Of a DNA stretch of 64,000 nt, positions 60,600 through 64,000 are shown one piece after another. A program made the translations under genes and the position numbers. The stretch's first letter is position 1; every line of letters starts with the position of its first letter. Origin of the DNA: Heterocephalus glaber (lineage: Eukaryota > Chordata > Mammalia > Rodentia > Bathyergidae); NCBI RefSeq assembly GCF_000247695.1, contig NW_004624732.1, positions 39,499,964 to 39,563,963 on the forward strand. The letters run 5' to 3'. The notes below the pieces were generated by a model that saw only the letters and a list, made by a program, of their open reading frames with translations, was not told where the DNA came from and made no database searches.

Positions 60600-61620
60600 G
60601 AATTTATTCTGCTGGGCTTCCTGAAGTTTTGATCCTCATTGTATTTTTCTAGAATATTATTTAAAATTTTTGTAGAGTGCTGGTTTGGTATTCATGAAGT
60701 TCCTTGGGTGCTCTTTTTCATTAAAGTGTCTTCTTTCTCCATCACTTTTGAAAGGTACATCAATCTGGGTTGGAGGTTTTTTTCTTTTATGGCTTGAAAT
60801 GCTTCACTCCAGGCTTTTTGTGCCTTGAGCATTGTGTTGAGAAATCTGCTGTGATTCTAATGAGCATTCCTTTGTATGTGATTTGTTTCTTTTCTCTAAG
60901 TGCTTGTAGTATTTTTTTTTTCTGTTGGGTTTCTGTAATCTTGACTAGTATATGCCTAGATATAGATTTTTTTAATCATGGCTAGTTGGAGTCCTATATG
61001 CCTCAATTATCAATATGTCAAATTCTTTTCCCCTGCTTGGGAAGTTTTCTGCCATTACTTCTGTGAACAGTTTTTTTTTTTTTTTTTATGTCATTTGCAC
61101 TCTTTCTTCGTTCACTCCTATCAGTCTTAGGTTATTCTTCTTTGCATCATGTAGCAGCTGCTGGATTGATTTCTCATAGTCTCTTATTATTTTTAAGAAA
61201 TTTTTGTTTTCCTGGTCACTATTTGCAAACCTGTCTTCTATAGCTGATATTCTGTCCTCAGTTTGGCTCATTCTGCTACATAAACTTTCAATAGAGTTTT
61301 TAAAATCCTGGATATCTGTTTGCATCTGTTTTATGAATTCCATGTTTTTCAATTCTGGGATTTCATCATGTTCTTCATTTTTTTTTTTTTTTTTAAATCT
61401 GTGTCTGCTCTAGAGTTATTAATCATGACTTGCACTATGGTCACAATCTCTGTTGTTATCTGAGAAATTATTTTCAATTTTATTTTTTCCAGATCATCTT
61501 TCATTGCCAGTTCAGGGAGTTCAAGTGGTTGAGTATCATATTGTTCCTTCTGCCTTAGGTGATCTGGAAGTCTGGTTTTGGTACTTGTTTATGTGTCTTT
61601 TCATTTGAAGAGATGCAGCC
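60600..61620 (-). pseudogene. L1 ORF1 remnant, element D
   Basis: An 88-codon open piece (61086-61352) carries a coiled-coil-like heptad stretch (QTEDRISAIEDRF) followed by KNNLRLIGVNEE, the junction into the RRM domain typical of L1 ORF1p. The N-terminal part (SQNQTSRSP-like, near 61560) agrees with element C. Homopolymer runs near 61071-61087 and 61379-61394 break the frame. Confidence 0.8.
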
Positions 61621-61639
61621 TACTTCACCTTTGTTGAGG

Positions 61640-62134
61640 AGACTTTTTGCTCACCCAGTAGTATTCCATTCTCAGCAAGCTGCTGAGAGACCTTTTCTCT
61701 GCTGCTCACCAGTGCACCAATCCTGGGTTCAGAATGGTGGCCTTCTGGATCCCTGTGCTGCCCTGTTGCCCAGGTGGGGTTCTGGCTGGGGCCTGTGCAC
61801 ACTTGGGATGATATCTTGGCATGTCTCTGGCTGGGGTCTGCCTCCAGCATTGCTGTTGCCTGAGAGGGCCTTTGGCTGAGGGCTGTGTACTAGAGTCACT
61901 GGTCTCTGAGAGGATTTTTGGCTTGGGTCAGTTTGCACTTATCAATAGTATCTGGGCAGGCCTCTGGCTTTTGCTTGTGGGCCTGAGAAGCCCTTTTCCA
62001 GGTGAGCCTTTGACTCGGGCCTGTGGTCCCAAGCTGCTGGGGTCTGGATGGGACCTGCATGCACCTGAGCTGCTCTGGTCCACACAGGCTTCTCCCTGAG
62101 ATCTGCAAGCACTTAAAGATATAATCTGGGTTCA
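61640..62134 (-). promoter_or_regulatory. L1 5' UTR (promoter region), element D
   Basis: About 495 bp with clearly higher GC than the surroundings lies upstream of ORF1 and ends exactly at the TSD. It shows repeated 'gctggggtctg', 'ggcctctggctt' and 'gggcctgtg' motifs (plus strand), suggesting diverged short tandem units. This is where L1s keep their internal promoter. Open frames on both strands here are artefacts. Confidence 0.7.
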
Positions 62135-62145
62135 TGAACTGTTTT

Positions 62146-62925
62146 AAGAATCTAAAGACCCTTACTCATTTGGCATAATCACAAATAATCTAACAGTACC
62201 CTTATCATGTAGATGAATGAATAGATTGCCTTTTAGAAAGTCACCATAAACATAATGCTTTTGATTTTGTAAATTATTATGAAACAGAATCCTATCAACA
62301 TAATGTTGTAATATGTATTTTTTATAACATAAATATTTCTGATGGCCTAAAATTATTTTGTTACTGAAGATAAAATACAATCTTTAAAAGCAATTCAGGG
62401 AAGACTTGCACAATTTTATCCATAGCTATAATCATAACAGTCCCTTTCTCAAGAACAACCAGAGAATCTGAGTATCACCTCTATTCTTGAACTTTATAGT
62501 CTTTTAAAACATAGGCTTAACTTAGCTTTTACCCTGTTTATTTCTAATTTATAAAATATGTGATTTATCCACAGACTGTAAACTGGAGGCTTCCATATTC
62601 TGGTGACATAAATATTTTCATGTGACCTAAGATTATTTTCTCTAATGTTCTTGTACATGTACATGCTTATTATATATCTTATTATTAATTACTAGGATAC
62701 TAAAATCATGATACTTTACATGCAAACTCAACTTTGTAAATCTCTCTAAGTATTATGATATCTGGCAAAGTTAGGTGCTCATTCCTACATGGCAGAAATT
62801 CATAAAGTTTGAAAAGCATTACAACTCATGTTCATATTTCCTGTTAGGTTCTTGATTACATTTAAATTTTAGAAATTTCAACCAACCTAGGTTGCCTTCT
62901 CTTCAGAGAACTCAGACCATCAAGG
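62146..62925. other. Unassigned AT-rich DNA
   Basis: No gene or repeat recognised. Confidence 0.4.
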
Positions 62926-63060
62926 GATACAGACTTTGTTTCCATTATTTTCCTTTTCTCATATGTTTTCTTTTCCTTTTTTTCCTTTCACCTACCCCTC
63001 CCACTTCTCCTGCACCTTTAGACCTTTTCTTCCTGTTACACAATATCAATTATACATTTT
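62926..63060 (-). repeat. L1 3' UTR scrap
   Basis: 'gactttgtttccattatttt', 'ccttttctcatatgttttct' and 'cacaatatcaattatacatt' match the inner part of the 3' UTR of the other L1s here (for example 16050-16180). Both its extreme 3' end and its ORF2 part are missing. Confidence 0.7.
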
Positions 63061-64000
63061 TTAAAATTACAATATCAAGATCTAGGGGACATTACCACAG
63101 ATTATACAGAATTTAAAAGGATACAGAAAGCATATTTCAAAAATCTGATTTGAAAACTTCTAAGAAGTACCTTGGAAGACAAACCAATGAAACCAACTCT
63201 GGAAGAAATATAAAATTTGAATAGCATGTATTAAACAAAGTATATTCCTAGCTTGAAAACCTACCTATATGACAACAGCAGGCTCATACACATTGTAACT
63301 GATAAATTATATCAAACAATTAAAGCAGAAAAAAGAAGGAACACTTCTCCCCTCATTTTAGGAACTCAATATTGTGCTAATCCTAAGACTGGATAAAGAT
63401 AATAGAAGAAAAAAGTATGAACATAGATAGAAACTTGTTTAACAAAACAAACGATTAGAAGTCGGATCTGGCAGGATGTAGAAAGTGGTTTTGTTATAGG
63501 GATGGCAGTGTTGATTCAGCATTGGAAGATCCACCCCCAAAAGTCATCATTTTAGAGGAAAGGAAAAAGCCATATGATCCTGTCACTAGTTGGAGAAAAG
63601 GTATTGGACTAAATTCTACAGCTATTCATGGTAAAAGCTATCAGGAGACTAGAAGTAGAACAGAACCTTCTCAACAGATTAAAGATATGTACTCCATACT
63701 TCCAATGAAAACCCCTTATATGAATGGAGAAGATACAATTCTTTCTCCTTAAGGTGGGGACAAGGGCAGATATGCTTACTCATTATCTGTCCATTAAACT
63801 TTGAAACCTGGGCCCAACCAAAATAGTCTGGCAATAAAATGACACAATTAGGATAGGATAAGCAAGGTAGAAGCAAAATCTTTATATGTAGATGAAATGA
63901 TCATCTACAGAGAAAATACTAAGAAATCTCTAGGAGCCCCTAGAACTTGTATTTGAATTTAGCAGGATTAGAAAACACAAGGTATATATAAAAATTCAGA
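63061..64000 (+). mobile_element. Old plus-strand L1 ORF2 remnant, runs off the window
   Basis: Reading across frames on the plus strand: an EGTL...RLDKDN motif near 63335-63400, a decayed 'NIDxNLFNK' near 63418-63445, a 'FSLRxGxxQ' motif near 63740-63765, and a decayed catalytic loop near 63880-63910. These are successive parts of the L1 reverse transcriptase. Many frameshifts indicate great age. Confidence 0.65.

Larger units (their letters stand above)
57161..62145 (-). mobile_element. Full-length L1 with 5' UTR, TSD and internal deletion (element D)
   Basis: Minus-strand LINE-1 of about 4.96 kb (57172-62134): 3' UTR (57172-57505), ORF2 remnant (57515-60580), ORF1 remnant (about 60600-61620) and a GC-rich 5' UTR (about 61640-62134). 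Target duplications tgaactgtttt occur at 57161-57171 and 62135-62145. The right copy is followed by AA, giving TTTT|AA, the preferred cleavage site of the L1 endonuclease. About 740 bp covering the ORF2 C-terminus are missing at about 57508, compared with 4635-5376 of element C. Frames are broken, so it is inactive. Confidence 0.9.

Noticed and set aside
61559..62135. Several 70-105 codon frames on both strands
   Set aside because: GC-rich L1 5' UTR with few stop codons; no codon structure or domain.
63459..63749. 97-codon open frame with a protein-like look (contains PPPKVIILEERKKPYD)
   Set aside because: In other frames the same DNA reads as the L1 reverse transcriptase region; nucleotide order matches L1 ORF2 on both sides and through it. 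It is an out-of-frame reading of a decayed L1.
1..64000. CRISPR array, operon, prophage or toxin-antitoxin style system
   Set aside because: No regularly spaced repeats with unique spacers, no dense co-oriented genes and no ribosome-binding sites. The window is mammalian repeat-rich DNA.

Overview
This window is AT-rich mammalian nuclear DNA that looks intergenic or deep-intronic. I find no functional protein-coding exon, tRNA, rRNA, CRISPR array or operon-like block. The repeats point to a rodent: 7SL-derived B1 SINEs, tRNA-derived ID-type SINEs and one composite B1-dID-like SINE. The ID head reads 'ggggatttagctcagtgg' in its own sense, and B2 elements are absent. This suggests a non-muroid rodent; a castorimorph (beaver or kangaroo-rat side) is my guess, not a proof.

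Layout. 1-1875 is unassigned AT-rich DNA. 1876-11352 is a stack of LINE-1 (L1) elements: a 5'-truncated minus-strand L1 with a 17-bp target-site duplication (TSD), an older minus-strand 3' end, a nearly complete minus-strand L1 (4290-9637) carrying broken ORF1 and ORF2, and head-to-head with it an old plus-strand L1 (9638-11352) interrupted by an ID SINE. 11353-40500 is mostly unassigned DNA with scattered ancient repeats (L2, MIR, MER5-type, LTR-like), one more L1 3' end (15903-16782), three B1s, a B1-dID, several microsatellites and an inverted pair of LTR-like elements (26330-26790 and 32696-33146). 40560-46380 is old minus-strand L1 sequence. It has been invaded by a plus-strand L1 3' end, a short L1 3' UTR, ID SINEs and a full-length processed copy of the cytochrome c (CYCS) mRNA. 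46380-57050 is unassigned DNA with ID, MIR, MaLR-type LTR and LTR-like repeats. 57052-62145 is an ID SINE and a full-length, internally deleted minus-strand L1 that share one target site. 62146-64000 ends in unassigned DNA, an L1 3' UTR scrap and an old plus-strand L1 running off the window.

Nothing here forms a pathway. The biology is the history of L1-driven retrotransposition: L1s, the SINEs that borrow L1 machinery and an mRNA retrocopy, all leaving L1-type target-site duplications. The most informative items are the cytochrome c retrocopy with an open frame and 16-bp TSD, the target site used by both a SINE and an L1, the inverted LTR-like pair, and the strand bias (all seven ID and three B1 SINEs, and all younger L1s, are on the minus strand). 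I found no convincing evidence of a previously undescribed biological system.
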